The notes beneath the pieces are model-generated. The model did not search any database. It was not told the DNA's origin and worked only from the letters and a program-made list of their open reading frames with translations. The translations under genes were made by a program, and so were the position numbers. A stretch of DNA of 64,000 nt, taken from the NCBI RefSeq assembly GCF_003461625.1, contig NZ_QTXL01000001.1, positions 520,612 through 584,611 on the forward strand, written 5' to 3'. Shown in pieces: positions 62,877-64,000 of the stretch (positions are counted from its first letter, which is position 1; every line of letters begins with the position of its first letter). This DNA is from Clostridium sp. AF15-31. Its GTDB lineage: Bacteria > Bacillota > Clostridia > Lachnospirales > Lachnospiraceae.

Positions 62877-63578
62877 ATGAAGACAACGGCAATCATACTT
62901 GCGGCAGGAAAAGGCAGCCGAATGCACAGTAAAATTGAAAAACAGTTCATGGAGCTTGGAGGCTATCCTGTAATTTATTATGCATTAAAAGCTTTTGAAG
63001 AAAGCCCTGTGGATTCCCTCATTCTTGTAACAGGAAAAAACAGTGTGGAATATTGCAGGCATGAGATCATAGAGAAATATCATTTTACAAAGGTTGTATC
63101 TGTAGTAGAGGGCGGTGAAAATCGGTATGATTCGGTATATAATGGTTTGTGTGCATGTCCGGAGACCGATTATGTCATGATCCATGACGGCGCAAGACCA
63201 TTTGTGACACAGGATATGGTCGTTAGATCGATCCAGACACTGGCAGATTACAAAGCGTGTACGGTGGGGATGCCTGTAAAGGATACGATAAAGATCGTAA
63301 ATGAAAATCGGATTGGAATGGCGACTCCTGCAAGAGAGTACCTGTGGCAGATTCAGACCCCACAGAGCTTTGATTATAAATGTCTGATGAAGTGTTATCA
63401 GAAGATGATGAAGAAACGGGCAGATGGGGCAGCAATAGCAGTGACGGATGATACGATGGTGGTCGAAGAATACGGTAAGATACAGGTGAAAGTGATTGAG
63501 GGCAGCTATACAAATATAAAGATTACGACACCGGAAGATATGCGTATTGGACAGGAATTCCTGCAAAAACAGGGGTAA
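62877..63578 (+). CDS. ispD: 2-C-methyl-D-erythritol 4-phosphate cytidylyltransferase
   Basis: A 233-residue enzyme of the MEP isoprenoid pathway. The CTP site is LAAGKGSRMHSKIEKQF, followed by HDGARPFV and VKDTIKIV and QIQTPQSF. GGATAGAAGAG precedes the ATG. The next pathway gene ispF is not adjacent. Confidence 0.93.
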   Translation: MKTTAIILAAGKGSRMHSKIEKQFMELGGYPVIYYALKAFEESPVDSLILVTGKNSVEYCRHEIIEKYHFTKVVSVVEGGENRYDSVYNGLCACPETDYVMIHDGARPFVTQDMVVRSIQTLADYKACTVGMPVKDTIKIVNENRIGMATPAREYLWQIQTPQSFDYKCLMKCYQKMMKKRADGAAIAVTDDTMVVEEYGKIQVKVIEGSYTNIKITTPEDMRIGQEFLQKQG

Positions 63579-63632
63579 AAAATTACTTGAAAATACCAGT
63601 CACAAAAAAATGAAATAATTTGAAAAAATGTG

Positions 63633-63661
63633 TTGACATAGAAAAACAGAAGTGCTAATAT
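63633..63661 (+). promoter_or_regulatory. promoter of the tRNA-Ser genes
   Basis: TTGACA (63633-63638), 17 bases and TAATAT (63656-63661) with an extended -10 TG lie 41 bases before the first tRNA. Confidence 0.75.
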
Positions 63662-63701
63662 ATACAAGTCGCCGGTCAAAAGGAGACTTAAACAACTGGA
63701 T

Positions 63702-63787
63702 GGAGAGATATCGAAGTGGTCATAACGAGGCGGTCTTGAAAACCGTTTGTCCGAAAGGGCGCGAGGGTTCGAATCCCTCTCTCTCCG
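63702..63787 (+). tRNA. tRNA-Ser (UGA anticodon)
   Basis: An 86-base tRNA with acceptor stem GGAGAGA/TCTCTCC, anticodon loop CTTGAAA (anticodon TGA), a long variable arm typical of Ser and T arm GAGGGTTCGAATCCCTC. The 3' CCA is not encoded. Confidence 0.97.
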
Positions 63788-63834
63788 CTGACTTTTCAAT
63801 AAACAAAGATGGAAAGTTCAAGCGCTTGATACTA

Positions 63835-63923
63835 GGAGAAGTACCCAAGCGGTTGAAGGGGCTCCCCTGGAAAGGGAGTAGGCCGTTAATAGCGGCGCGA
63901 GGGTTCAAATCCCTCCTTCTCCG
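63835..63923 (+). tRNA. tRNA-Ser (GGA anticodon)
   Basis: An 89-base tRNA with acceptor stem GGAGAAG/CTTCTCC, anticodon loop CTGGAAA (anticodon GGA), a long variable arm and T arm GAGGGTTCAAATCCCTC. CCA is not encoded. It lies 47 bases behind the first tRNA-Ser and probably shares its transcript. Confidence 0.97.
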
Positions 63924-64000
63924 TTAAGTTTTACTGGTACAGGCGAAAACAAAGAACCTTGAAAAATTAACAACATGACAACCCTGAAATTCCAAATAAA

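Overview
The window looks like the chromosome of a Gram-positive, low-to-moderate GC anaerobe of the Clostridia, most likely a Lachnospiraceae gut commensal related to Coprococcus, Roseburia or Lachnospira. This is judged from codon style, AAGGAGG-type ribosome binding sites, sigma-A type promoters, a small 2[4Fe-4S] ferredoxin, MecA, CwlD-like amidase, an anaerobe-type biotin synthase and a group III-like phosphofructokinase. No phage, transposase, rRNA operon or CRISPR array is visible. The species cannot be fixed from the sequence alone.

Layout. 1-5.7 kb: 3' part of a YfhO-family membrane protein, then a hybrid histidine kinase and a Met/Pro/Gln-repeat protein. 5.8-19.8 kb: a Tad (Flp-type) pilus locus, all on +: prepilin peptidase, TadZ, TadA/CpaF, TadB, TadC, a Flp1-like pilin, a DUF5702 (TadG-like) protein, two TadE-like pseudopilins, a DUF6382-like/FHA protein and a 1532-residue Cna-B-type adhesin. 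19.9-23.9 kb: dnaX, ybaB, recR and pfkA. 23.9-27.1 kb: a two-gene unit of unknown function. 27.2-30.2 kb: ferredoxin (-), DUF1858 protein (+), mecA (-) and a cell-wall amidase (-). 30.3-37.4 kb: a cobalamin riboswitch in front of a 2268-residue secreted protein with two transcobalamin-like (DUF4430-like) domains. 37.6-41.4 kb: a small HNH-repeat-like protein and a minus-strand sensor operon. 41.5-41.8 kb: a long, nearly perfect inverted repeat of unknown nature. 41.9-48.7 kb: bioB, a MaoC-like protein, a small membrane protein, an orphan response regulator, a GH25/FnIII/SH3 cell-wall hydrolase (-) and a DUF1189-like membrane protein. 48.7-63.6 kb: housekeeping genes pyk, NlpC/P60 endopeptidase, hpf, secA, prfB (with its programmed frameshift), hom, dCMP deaminase, tsaE-tsaB-rimI, rnz, tsaD and ispD. 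The window ends with two tRNA-Ser genes.

How it fits together. The Tad locus should make a type IVb pilus, and the adhesin at its 3' end may be displayed by the same cells. The riboswitch-controlled surface protein is the best candidate for a poorly described system: cobalamin capture at a Gram-positive surface. Other points of interest are two Tad-locus genes (pilin and adhesin) whose Shine-Dalgarno sequence is separated from the start codon by a hairpin, a start site whose ribosome binding site lies in a 14-bp stem (23.9 kb), and the 47-bp inverted repeat at 41.5 kb whose two mismatches are both G-U compatible in one RNA strand.
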